A DNA stretch of 64,000 nucleotides from Agrococcus sp. Marseille-Q4369 (GTDB lineage Bacteria; Actinomycetota; Actinomycetes; Actinomycetales; Microbacteriaceae), in NCBI RefSeq assembly GCF_018308945.1, contig NZ_CP070501.1:558001-622000 (forward strand). The letters run 5' to 3'. The position numbers and the translations under genes are program-made. Within the stretch, counting starts at the first letter, position 1, and every line of letters starts with the position of its first letter. This document shows, piece after piece, positions 35,677 through 43,896 of this stretch. The notes beneath the pieces were generated by a model, which had not been told where the DNA came from, made no database searches, and saw only the letters and a list, made by a program, of their open reading frames with translations.

Positions 35677-37329
35677 GTGATCCGCACCCGCTCCCGCACC
35701 GGCGCCGTCATCGCCGTCACCACCGCATCCGCCATCGCGCTCAGCGCGTGCTCCTCGAGCGCCGCCTCGCCCGACGCGTCCGACGGCGGTGCCGCGGCGG
35801 GCGGCACGCTGACCTACCTCGAGCACCAGGCGTACACCTCGCTCTACCCGCCGGCGGCCGGCTTCTACCCGAACGGCGCGCTCGTCAACAACGTGACCGC
35901 TCGCCTGCTGCACCAGGACCCCGCGACGCTCGAGCTCGAGCCCTGGGTCGCCGCTGCGCTGCCCGAGGTGAACGAGGACGCGACCGAGTACACCTTCGAC
36001 CTGCGCACCGACGTCACCTACTCCGACGGCACCCCCGTCACGGCCGAGAACGTGGTCGCCAACTTCGACCTGTTCGGCCTCGGCGACCCCTCGCGGGCGC
36101 TCATCGTCTCGGAGGCGATCAACAACTACGAGCGCGGCGAGGTCGTCGACGACGACACCGTGCGCTTCCACTTCAGCGCCCCCGCCCCCGGGTTCGCGCA
36201 AGCGGTGTCGACGATCAACTCCGGGCTGCTGGCGGATGCGACGCTCGAGCGGGACTCGGAGGGCTTCGGCCCGGGGAACGCGGCCGAGATCATCGGCGCG
36301 GGCCCGTTCGTGGTCGAGTCCGAGCAGGTGGGCACCTCGATCCGCCTCGCCGCGCGCGAGGACTACGCGTGGGCGCCGCCGTCGGCGGCCGTGCAGGGGC
36401 GCCCGCAGCTCGACGCCGTCGACATCGTGATCGCCCCCGAGGACAGCGTGCGCATCGGCTCGCTCGTCGCCGGCCAGGCCGACATCGCGCGGCAGGTCGA
36501 GCCGCAGCACGAGGCGCAGGTCGCCGCCGCGGGTCTCGAGATCGTCGCTGCGCAGACGAACGGCGTGAACAACGGCTTGAGCTTCCGCTTCGGCCACCCG
36601 CTGCTCGCCGACATCGCGGTGCGGCGGGCGCTCATCGCCGGCATCGATCGCGAGGAGCTCGTCTCGTCGATCTTCTCCGAGGGCTACCCGCTCGCGACCT
36701 CGTCGCTCAGCCGCACGGCGCTCGGGTACGCCGAGCAGGCCGACGCGTATGCGCACGACCCGGCGCTCGCCAACCGCCTGCTCGACGAGGCCGGGTGGCA
36801 GGTCGGCGCCGACGGCATCCGCTCGCGGGATGGGGAGCGGCTGCGCCTGGTCGTGAACGAGGCGCTCCCCCAGCCGCGCTCTCGCGACGTCATCACCCTC
36901 ATCGCGCAGCAGCTGCGCGAGATCGGCGTCGAGCTCGAGCTCTTCCAGGGCGACCAGGCGGCGCAGACCGCGGCGTCCGCCGACATCGACCAGATCCAGA
37001 TCTACCACTCGATGGTCGGGCGAGCCGACTTCGACGTCATCAAGAGCCAGTTCTCGATCGCCAACCGCAACACCCTGCAGAACGACGACGAGAGCGGCGC
37101 GCCGATCGACGCAGAGCTCGAGTCGCTGCTGCAGCGCGTCGCATCGGAGCCGACGACCGAGGGGCGCGCCGCGGCATCCGCAGCCGTGCAGGCGCGCCTG
37201 ACGGAGCACGCGTACGTGCTGCCGTTCTTCGAGGAGCCGCAGGTCTACGGCGTGCGGCCGGGCGTCGACGGCTTCGCGACCGAGTCGGTCGGGCGCCCCG
37301 ACTTCTCGGGCGTCTCGCTCGAGGGCTGA
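35677..37329 (+). CDS. ABC transporter substrate-binding lipoprotein, peptide/nickel family
   Basis: 550 aa from GTG at 35677. Signal peptide with lipobox IALSAC (Cys about residue 25), then an SBP family 5 fold: LEPWVAAALPEVNEDATEYTFDLRTDVTYSDGTPVTAENVVANFDLF, GAGPFVVESEQVGTSIRL and RRALIAGIDREELVSSIF. It resembles the KPN_01854 subfamily found beside LLM monooxygenase and CMD/alkylhydroperoxidase genes. It delivers its ligand, presumably a small organosulfur compound, to the permeases that follow 4 bp later. Confidence 0.9.
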   Translation: MIRTRSRTGAVIAVTTASAIALSACSSSAASPDASDGGAAAGGTLTYLEHQAYTSLYPPAAGFYPNGALVNNVTARLLHQDPATLELEPWVAAALPEVNEDATEYTFDLRTDVTYSDGTPVTAENVVANFDLFGLGDPSRALIVSEAINNYERGEVVDDDTVRFHFSAPAPGFAQAVSTINSGLLADATLERDSEGFGPGNAAEIIGAGPFVVESEQVGTSIRLAAREDYAWAPPSAAVQGRPQLDAVDIVIAPEDSVRIGSLVAGQADIARQVEPQHEAQVAAAGLEIVAAQTNGVNNGLSFRFGHPLLADIAVRRALIAGIDREELVSSIFSEGYPLATSSLSRTALGYAEQADAYAHDPALANRLLDEAGWQVGADGIRSRDGERLRLVVNEALPQPRSRDVITLIAQQLREIGVELELFQGDQAAQTAASADIDQIQIYHSMVGRADFDVIKSQFSIANRNTLQNDDESGAPIDAELESLLQRVASEPTTEGRAAASAAVQARLTEHAYVLPFFEEPQVYGVRPGVDGFATESVGRPDFSGVSLEG

Positions 37330-37333
37330 GCCG

Positions 37334-38269
37334 ATGCCGTACGCCCTCCGACGCACCGCACAGGCCGGGCTCGTGGTGATCGCGACGTTCGTCGTCGCGT
37401 TCCTCCTCCTGCAGGCGCTGCCGGGCGACGCGATCGTCGCCCGGTACGCGAGCCCCGAGCTCGGCCTCACCGACGCGCAGCTCGACGAGCTCCGCACGGT
37501 CTACGGCACCGACCGGCCGGTGTGGGAGCAGCTGTGGGCCTCCGCCACCGGCTTCCTCACCGGCGACCTCGGCACGTCGCTGCAGAGCGGCGCGGCGGTC
37601 GAGACGCTGCTCGCGACCGCGCTGCCGTCGACGCTCACGCTCGCCGCGCTCGGCTTCCTCGCCGCGGTCGCGCTCGCGGTCGCGATCGCCGCGGTCGCGA
37701 CCTTCGGCCGAGCCGAGTGGCTGCGCCGCGCGTTCCGCTCGCTGCCGCCCCTGTTCGTCTCGATCCCGGTCTTCTGGCTCGGCATCGTGCTGCTGCAGGT
37801 GCTCTCCTTCCGGCTCGGGCTCATCCCCGTCATCAATGCGAGCCCCGCCCAGGCGCTCGTGCTGCCGGTGCTCACGATCGCGGTGCCCATCGCCGCGCCG
37901 CTCGCGCAAGTGCTCATCCGCGCGATCGACGACACGGTCGCCGAACCGTTCATCGCCGTCGCGCGCGCACGCGGAGCCGGCACGCGATGGCTGCTCGGGC
38001 GCGAGGTCGCCCGCAACGCGGCGCTGCCGACGCTCACGATCGCCGGCGTCCTGTTCGGCGAGCTCGTCGCCGGGGCGGTCGTCACCGAGACGGTCTTCGC
38101 GCGCACCGGCGTCGGCCGACTCACCCAGGAGGCGGTCGCGAACCGCGACATCCCCGTGCTGCAGGCGGTCGTCGTCATCTCGGCGATCGGCTTCGTCCTC
38201 ATCAACCTCGCCGTCGACCTCGCCGCCCCGGCGATCGACCCGCGGCTGCGCCGAGCGGTGCACGCATGA
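37334..38269 (+). CDS. ABC transporter permease, DppB type
   Basis: 311 aa. N-terminal helix LRRTAQAGLVVIATFVVAFLLLQALPGDA, the GDLGTSLQSGAAVETLLATALPSTLTLA region, and the EAA loop ARARGAGTRWLLGREVARNAALPTLT. It pairs with the DppC-type permease that overlaps its end by 4 bp. Confidence 0.93.
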   Translation: MPYALRRTAQAGLVVIATFVVAFLLLQALPGDAIVARYASPELGLTDAQLDELRTVYGTDRPVWEQLWASATGFLTGDLGTSLQSGAAVETLLATALPSTLTLAALGFLAAVALAVAIAAVATFGRAEWLRRAFRSLPPLFVSIPVFWLGIVLLQVLSFRLGLIPVINASPAQALVLPVLTIAVPIAAPLAQVLIRAIDDTVAEPFIAVARARGAGTRWLLGREVARNAALPTLTIAGVLFGELVAGAVVTETVFARTGVGRLTQEAVANRDIPVLQAVVVISAIGFVLINLAVDLAAPAIDPRLRRAVHA

Positions 38270-39111
38270 GCGCCGTGATCGGCGCGCTCCCGAGCCCGCG
38301 CGTGGGCAGGGCCCGTCCGCGCCCCCGCGCGACGCTCGTGCTCGCGATCGGCGTCCTCGCGATCGCGCTCGCGTGGGCCTTCGTGCCAGGGCTCTTCACC
38401 GCTCACGACCCGCTCGCGGGCGTCGCGGCCGAGGCGCTGCAGCCGCCGAGCCCCGCGCATCCGTTCGGCACCGACGCGACCGGCCGCGACCTGCTCGCGC
38501 GCGTCGTCTTCGGGGCCGGCAACTCCCTCGCCGGTGCGGCGCTCGCGGTGCTCGTGGGGCTCGTCGCCGGCACCGCGATCGGCGTGCTCGCCGGCTCGAG
38601 CGGCGGCTTCGTCGAGGAGGCGCTCATGCGCGTCGTCGACGTGCTGCTCGCGATCCCCGGACTCCTGCTCGCGCTCAGCGTCATCGTGCTGCTCGGCTTC
38701 GGCGTCACGAACGCCGCGATCGCCGTCGGCATCACGTCGATCGCGGTGTTCGCGCGACTCGCCCGCTCGCAAGTCGTGCGGGTGCGCCGCACCGACTACG
38801 TCGAGGCGGCGTTCGGCTCGGGCGGCACGTTCCTCGCGGTGCTGCGGCGGCACGTGCTGCCCAACTCGCTCGGCGCCGTCGTCGCCCTCGCCGCGCTGCA
38901 GTTCGGCAGCGCCATCCTGCAGATCTCGACCCTCGGGTTCCTCGGCTACGGGGCTCCGCCGCCCACCCCGGAGTGGGGCCTGCTCATCGCCGAGAGCCGC
39001 GACTACGTCGCGACCGCCTGGTGGCTCACCACGCTGCCCGGGCTCGTCGTCGCCGCCGTCGTGCTCGCCGCCAACCGCATCGCCGCAGCCATCAGGGAGG
39101 GTTCCGCATGA
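38266..39111 (+). CDS. ABC transporter permease, DppC type
   Basis: 281 aa from ATG at 38266. HPFGTDATGRDLLARVVFGAGNSL is the conserved periplasmic start of DppC proteins; the EAA-like loop is VRRTDYVEAAFGSGGTFLAVLRRHVLPN. FLGYGAPPPTPEWGLLIAESRDY is the usual C-terminal block. Overlaps the ATPase gene by ATGA. Confidence 0.93.
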   Translation: MSAVIGALPSPRVGRARPRPRATLVLAIGVLAIALAWAFVPGLFTAHDPLAGVAAEALQPPSPAHPFGTDATGRDLLARVVFGAGNSLAGAALAVLVGLVAGTAIGVLAGSSGGFVEEALMRVVDVLLAIPGLLLALSVIVLLGFGVTNAAIAVGITSIAVFARLARSQVVRVRRTDYVEAAFGSGGTFLAVLRRHVLPNSLGAVVALAALQFGSAILQISTLGFLGYGAPPPTPEWGLLIAESRDYVATAWWLTTLPGLVVAAVVLAANRIAAAIREGSA

Positions 39112-40769
39112 CCGAGCCGCTGCTCACCATCGATGACCTCGCCGTCTCGTATCGCGCCCGCCGGGAGCGCCGCACCGCTCTCGAAGGGCTCAGCCTCGAG
39201 CTCGGCCGAGGAGAGGTGCTCGCGCTCGTCGGCGAATCCGGCTCGGGCAAGAGCACGACCGCGCAATCGATCATCGGCCTGCTGCCCGAGGGCGGCCGCA
39301 TCGATCGCGGCTCGATCGCCCTGCGCCTCGCGGGCGGCCCGATCGACCTCGCTCGCCTCGAGGGACGCGCGCTCGAGGACATCCGCGGCCGCCGCGTCGC
39401 GCTCGTCCCGCAGGACCCGGGCACCTCCCTCAACCCCGTGCAGACCATCGGCGCCTCGGTCGCCGCGCCCTTGCGGATCCACCGCTGGGGCAGGCCCGAG
39501 GCGATCCGCAGGCGCGTCGTCGAGCTGCTCGACCGCGTCGGCCTCGACGATCCCGAGCGTCGGGCCCGGCAGCACCCGCACGAGCTCTCGGGCGGCATGC
39601 GCCAGCGCGCGCTCATCGCCGCGGCGATCGCGCTCGAGCCCGAGCTCATCATCGCCGACGAGCCGACGAGCGCGCTCGACGTGACCGTGCAGCGGCGCAT
39701 CCTCGATCTGCTCGACGACCTGCGCGGCGAGCTCGGCTCGAGCGTGCTGCTCATCACGCACGACCTCGCGGTCGCCGCCGAGCGTGCCGACGCGATCGCG
39801 GTGCTGCGCGGCGGGCGGCTCGAGGAGGCCGGACCGACGCGCGCGGTGCTCGAGCAGCCCGCGAGCCGCTACACCGCGACGCTGCTCGCCGACGCGCCCG
39901 CGCTCGCCGACGAGTCGCCGCGGGTGCCCCGCCCACCCGCAGCGCCCTTCGTCGTCGTCGAGCGGCTCGTGCACGAGTACGGGCGAGGGGCGGATGCGCA
40001 CCGCGCCGTCGACGACGTCGGCTTCGGCATCGAGCGCGGCACGACCCATGCGCTCGTCGGCGAGTCGGGCTCGGGCAAGACGACGATCGGGCGCGCGGTC
40101 GCGGGCTTCCACGCGCCGAGTGCCGGAGGCATCCGCATCGGGCACCGCGACGTGGTCGCCGCGCGTCGGGACCGGTCCTTGCGCCGCGTGGTGCAGCTCG
40201 TCTCGCAGAACCCGTTCGCCTCGCTCGACCCGCGCCGCACCGTCGCGCAGTCCATCGGCGAACCGCTGCAGAACCTCGGCGCGCCCGATGGCCGCCGCCT
40301 CGACCGCCGGGAGCTCGCGAGCCGCGTGTCGGCGGCGATCGCGCACGTGGCGCTGCCGCCCGACGCCGGCGACCGGCTCCCGCGAGAGCTGTCGGGCGGT
40401 CAGCGGCAGCGCGTCGCGATCGCGCGCGCGCTCATCATCGAGCCCGCGGTCGTCGTGCTCGACGAGGCGGTGTCGGCGCTCGACGTCACCGTGCAGGCGC
40501 AGATCCTGGCGCTGCTCGAGCGGCTGCAGGGCGAGCTCGGCCTCACCTACCTCTTCATCACCCACGATCTCGCGGTCGTGCGCCGCATCGCCGACACCGT
40601 CACGGTGCTGCGCCAGGGGCGGGTGGTCGAGACCGGCACCGCCGAGCAGGTGCTCCTGCGGCCCCGACACGACTACACCCGGGCGCTGCTCGACGCCGTG
40701 CCCTCCCCCGACTGGCTGCGGACCCCGAGCGCGGCCGGCATCGACCCGACACCCCTGGAGGTGGCCTGA
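39108..40769 (+). CDS. ABC transporter fused double ATPase (DppD-DppF type)
   Basis: 553 aa with two complete nucleotide-binding domains. Domain 1: GESGSGKST, LSGGMRQR, IIADEPTSALD. Domain 2 (from about residue 285): GESGSGKTT, LSGGQRQR, VVLDEAVSALD. Both end with the HDLA switch His. It powers the two permeases. Fusion of both ATPases into one chain is common for this transporter class. Confidence 0.94.
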   Translation: MTEPLLTIDDLAVSYRARRERRTALEGLSLELGRGEVLALVGESGSGKSTTAQSIIGLLPEGGRIDRGSIALRLAGGPIDLARLEGRALEDIRGRRVALVPQDPGTSLNPVQTIGASVAAPLRIHRWGRPEAIRRRVVELLDRVGLDDPERRARQHPHELSGGMRQRALIAAAIALEPELIIADEPTSALDVTVQRRILDLLDDLRGELGSSVLLITHDLAVAAERADAIAVLRGGRLEEAGPTRAVLEQPASRYTATLLADAPALADESPRVPRPPAAPFVVVERLVHEYGRGADAHRAVDDVGFGIERGTTHALVGESGSGKTTIGRAVAGFHAPSAGGIRIGHRDVVAARRDRSLRRVVQLVSQNPFASLDPRRTVAQSIGEPLQNLGAPDGRRLDRRELASRVSAAIAHVALPPDAGDRLPRELSGGQRQRVAIARALIIEPAVVVLDEAVSALDVTVQAQILALLERLQGELGLTYLFITHDLAVVRRIADTVTVLRQGRVVETGTAEQVLLRPRHDYTRALLDAVPSPDWLRTPSAAGIDPTPLEVA

Positions 40770-41839
40770 TGGCTCCCACGATCGGCTTCTTCACCCGCGT
40801 CCTCGACGACGCCGACACGCCCGCGCGGTACGCGATCGCGCTCGAGCACATCGCGCTCGCGGAGCGGCTCGGCTTCGCGAGCGCGTGGGTGGCGCAGCAC
40901 CACTTCGACCGCGCCGAGGGCGGCCTGCCGTCGCCGCTCGTGCTGCTCGCCGCAGCTGCGGCGCGCACGAGCAGCATCCGGCTCGGCACCGCCATCCTGA
41001 CGCTCGCCCACGAGCAGCCGACGCGCGCCGCGGAGGACGCGGCCGTGCTCGACGCGCTCTCGGGCGGACGGCTCGAGCTCGGCCTCGGCACCGGCGGCAG
41101 CCCCGCGACGCTCAGCGCGTTCGGCGAGGACCCCGCCCACCGGCGGGCGATCTACGACGCGAAGCTCGTGCGCGTGCGCTCCCTGCTCGACGGCACCGCC
41201 GACGTCGCCCTGCAGCCGAGCGCGGAGACCCTCGCCGGCCGGCTGTGGCAAGCGACGTTCTCGGCAGAGGGCGCGAGCCTCATCGGTGCCCACGGCGACG
41301 GCCTCATGCTCTCCCGCGTCCAGCCCCCGCCAGCCGGGCTCGCCGGCGCCGAGCTCCCGCCGCGCGTCTGGGACGTGCAGCGCCCCGTCGTCGACGCCTA
41401 CCTCGACGCGCTGCCTGAGGGAGCCGCCCCACGCATCCTCGCCTCTCGCTCGGTCGTCGTGGTCGACGCCGCGGAGCGCGCCGCGGCGCGCGCGCACGCA
41501 GAGGCCGGCCTCACCCGCCAGCTGCAGCAGCTGCACGGCGTCACGCCCGGCTCGCTGAGCCTCGACGAGCTGCTCGTACGCACCGAGACCCACCTCGGCA
41601 CGCCCGACGAGGTCGCCGAATCGCTCTCGGCCGACACCGCCGCCGCGGGCGCGACGGCGGTGTCGATCCAGGTGCACTCCGTCGACCCCCGCTCCGAGCT
41701 CACCGCCCGCTCGCTCGAGCTGTTCGCGACCGAGGTCGCGCCGGCGCTCGGCTGGCGGGTCGGTCGCGCGGACCGCGCCGACCTCGACCGCTCCACCCTC
41801 ACCCACGACGACCCCCAGGAGGATCGCCATGTCGCATGA
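40769..41839 (+). CDS. FMN-dependent luciferase-like monooxygenase, KPN_01858-like
   Basis: 356 aa; its ATG shares one base with the ATPase stop (TGATG). LLM barrel: IGFFTRVLDDADTPARYAIALEHIALAERLGFASAWVAQHHFDRAEGGLPSP in segments, RLGTAILTLAHEQPTRAAEDAAVLDALSGGRLELGLGTGG. This family sits with CMD and alkylhydroperoxidase-domain genes and an importer in diverse bacteria. Likely two-component: needs FMNH2 from a separate reductase; an FMN reductase is encoded at 50886-51461 but not in the operon. The substrate is presumed to be a C-S compound. Confidence 0.88.
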   Translation: MAPTIGFFTRVLDDADTPARYAIALEHIALAERLGFASAWVAQHHFDRAEGGLPSPLVLLAAAAARTSSIRLGTAILTLAHEQPTRAAEDAAVLDALSGGRLELGLGTGGSPATLSAFGEDPAHRRAIYDAKLVRVRSLLDGTADVALQPSAETLAGRLWQATFSAEGASLIGAHGDGLMLSRVQPPPAGLAGAELPPRVWDVQRPVVDAYLDALPEGAAPRILASRSVVVVDAAERAAARAHAEAGLTRQLQQLHGVTPGSLSLDELLVRTETHLGTPDEVAESLSADTAAAGATAVSIQVHSVDPRSELTARSLELFATEVAPALGWRVGRADRADLDRSTLTHDDPQEDRHVA

Positions 41840-42487
41840 CGACGTCATCGACCACCTCGCCGGGATCCGGCCAGGATCACCGCTCGCCCGCATCCGTCTC
41901 CAGCGGCCCGACGCGCGCGAGCACGCGCAGCGCAGCTTCCTCGCGCTGCTCGAACCCGACGAGCCGGGCCAGCTGCGGCTCGTCGACCGCTATGCCGTGG
42001 CCGGGTTCGTGGCGCTGCTCCACGACGCGTCGACCGAGCGATCCCGTGCCTCGGCGTTCTACCTCGAGCTGCTGGCCGACGAGGCCTAGCCCGCCCTCGT
42101 CGACGCCGTGGCCCGCGCGGCCGACTCCGCCCGCGCAACCGGCCCCTACGGCCGCTACCGCGAACCCGCGCTGCACGGGGAGAGCGTCGCGGGCCCGCTG
42201 GCCGCGCTCGACCGAGCCGCGCTCGGCGCTCCGCTCGCCGCGGCGCTCGAGCACGCGCACCTGCTGACGCTGCACCCCCGCGAGGCGCGGCCCGAGGCGC
42301 TGCGGGCGCTCGAGGCAGCCGGCTGGAGCGCCGACGCAGTGGTCTCGCTCAGCCAGCTGGTCGCGTTCCTCGCGTTCCAGCTGCGGCTCGTGCACGGCCT
42401 CCGGGTGCTCGCCGCCCACGGGGCTGCAGCGCCTGCCCCCGACGCCCCGACCCCGCCTCGACCACCCTCCAGGAGACCCGCGCATGA
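41829..42487 (+). pseudogene. CMD domain protein (Avi_7170-like), amber codon plus frame slip
   Basis: The start overlaps the monooxygenase end by 11 bp. MSHDDVIDHLAGIRPGSPLARIRLQRPDAREHAQRS and FLALLEPDEPGQLRLVDRYAVAGFVALLHD match the CMD-domain family. Codon 87 (42087-42089) is TAG, yet homologous-looking sequence continues in the same frame (PALVDAVARAADSARATGPYGRY up to LVAFLAFQLRLVHGLRVLAA). In that frame there is then no stop for over 400 codons, through the two following genes, whereas the neighbouring frame gives PASTTLQETRA and a TGA at 42485-42487 overlapping the next start by ATGA, as elsewhere in this operon. So two lesions are inferred: an amber and a frameshift near 42445-42455. 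Sequencing error would explain both equally well. Confidence 0.7.
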
Positions 42488-43143
42488 CCGAGATCATCGA
42501 CTACCCGACGCTGCGGCGTCCCGACCGCTTCACGCAGGGCCCGCTCGGCTGGGTGCCGTGGGCGCCGCCGGTGCCCGAGGACGAGCTGACCGCCGTGCAG
42601 CGCGAGGCGCTCATCGAGGCGTCGCGCTCGTCGAGCCCCTACTTCCGACTGCTCGCGCGCGACCCCGCGGCGCTCCGCGCGCGCACGCTCACCGACCTCG
42701 ACATCTTCGGCAACGAGCAGGGCGGGCTGCCCCGCTGGGAGCGCGAGCTCGCGGCCGCCGCCGTGTCGCGCGTCAACGGCTGCGTCTTCTGCGCGTCGGT
42801 GCACGCGCGCGCCGCATCGCGGCTCTCGGGCCGCGAGAGCGACGTGCAGCGGCTGCTCGACGAGGGCATCGGCGCGCGGGTGGACGACCGCTGGGATGCG
42901 ATCGCGGATGCGTCGGCGGCGCTCACGGCGACGCCGACGGCCTTCGACGGCGGGCACGTCGAGCGCCTCCGCTCGGCCGGCATCGACGACGCGGGCATCG
43001 TCCACCAGCTCAGCGGTGCGGCGTTCTTCAACTGGGCGAACCGCCTCATGCTCTCGCTCGGCGAGCCCGAGGTCGTCGGTGCGCCCGCGACCTCGGAGGG
43101 ACCGACCGCAGCATCGTCGGCAGCGGGCACGGGGGCGCGCTGA
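42484..43143 (+). CDS. Alkylhydroperoxidase-domain protein, Avi_7169-like
   Basis: 219 aa behind CAGGAG. The AhpD core CVFCASVHARAASRLSG carries the CxxC and downstream His of the carboxymuconolactone decarboxylase/AhpD fold. N-terminus DYPTLRRPDRFTQGPLGWVPWAPPVP is typical of this operon-linked subfamily. It may reduce peroxides made by the flavin monooxygenase or carry a redox step on the substrate. Its stop and the next start share one base. Confidence 0.9.
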   Translation: MTEIIDYPTLRRPDRFTQGPLGWVPWAPPVPEDELTAVQREALIEASRSSSPYFRLLARDPAALRARTLTDLDIFGNEQGGLPRWERELAAAAVSRVNGCVFCASVHARAASRLSGRESDVQRLLDEGIGARVDDRWDAIADASAALTATPTAFDGGHVERLRSAGIDDAGIVHQLSGAAFFNWANRLMLSLGEPEVVGAPATSEGPTAASSAAGTGAR

Positions 43144-43802
43144 TGGGCGTGCCAGCGCTGCTCGATCACGTCGTGCTCGCCGGTCCCGACCTCGCCGCGG
43201 CGATCGCCGCGGTCGAGCGGGCCACGGGCGTGCGCGCCTCGCCGGGGGGCGCGCACCCGACCGGCACGGCCAACGCGCTCATCGCCTTCACCCGCCGCGG
43301 CGAGCGCGTGCGGCAGTACCTCGAGGTGATCGGCCCGGATGCCGCGGCGGGCCGCTCGGCATCGGAGATCTCGACGTTCGGCCTCGACCGGTTGAGCGCA
43401 CCCGCCGTGGCGAACTGGGCCATCCGCCCCGACGACCTCGACACGACCGTCGCGCGAGCGCGCACCGCCGGCGTCGGACTCCGGGGCATCGAGCCGCTCT
43501 CGCGGCGCACGCCCGACGGCGGCGAGCTCGCGTGGCGGCTCGCTCGCCCCGAGGACGAGCGCCGACCGCCGTTCCTCATCGACTGGGGCGCGACCGCGCA
43601 CCCGGGCCTCGCCGACCTGCCGCTGCTCGAGCTCGTCGCGCTGCGGCGGCGCACGACCGAGGTCGAGTCCGAGGGGCGCCGCCTGCGAGCCCTGGGCGTC
43701 GCGGTCGGCTCCGGCGACGACGAGCTCGAGCTCGTGCCCGCCGCGACCGACGGCCTCGAGGTCGAGATCGCGCTCGACGGGCGCTCCGTCGTGCTGCGCT
43801 GA
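43143..43802 (+). CDS. VOC/glyoxalase-like domain protein
   Basis: 219 aa from ATG at 43143. LLDHVVLAGPDLAAAIAAVERATGVRASPGGAHPTGTANALIAF is the start of a glyoxalase_3-type VOC module; YLEVIGPDAAAG and the NWAIRPDDLDTTVARARTAGVG segment follow. Metal ligands His8, Glu (in YLEVI) are visible. Last gene of the operon. It could isomerise, lyse or simply bind the oxidised product; the specific activity is unknown. Confidence 0.85.
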   Translation: MGVPALLDHVVLAGPDLAAAIAAVERATGVRASPGGAHPTGTANALIAFTRRGERVRQYLEVIGPDAAAGRSASEISTFGLDRLSAPAVANWAIRPDDLDTTVARARTAGVGLRGIEPLSRRTPDGGELAWRLARPEDERRPPFLIDWGATAHPGLADLPLLELVALRRRTTEVESEGRRLRALGVAVGSGDDELELVPAATDGLEVEIALDGRSVVLR

Positions 43803-43856
43803 CGCCGACCGCACGACTCACCAGGGGGATCGATCGCACGCGCGGGAGCGCACGAT

Positions 43857-43885
43857 GGGGCGGCGACCGCTACGGCCGCCGCCCC
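43857..43885. terminator. GC-rich hairpin between convergent genes
   Basis: GGGGCGGCG (43857-43865) and CGCCGCCCC (43877-43885) form a perfect 9-bp stem with an 11-nt loop, between the VOC gene end (43802) and the convergent MetE-like gene end (43897). It can terminate both. Confidence 0.65.
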
Positions 43886-43896
43886 CGCGCGATCCC

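Noticed and set aside
42108-43802. A single 564-aa protein joining the CMD C-terminus to the VOC domain
   Set aside because: The stretch between them is out-of-frame shadow of the AhpD-like gene. The VOC domain has its own start at 43143 with TGATG coupling.
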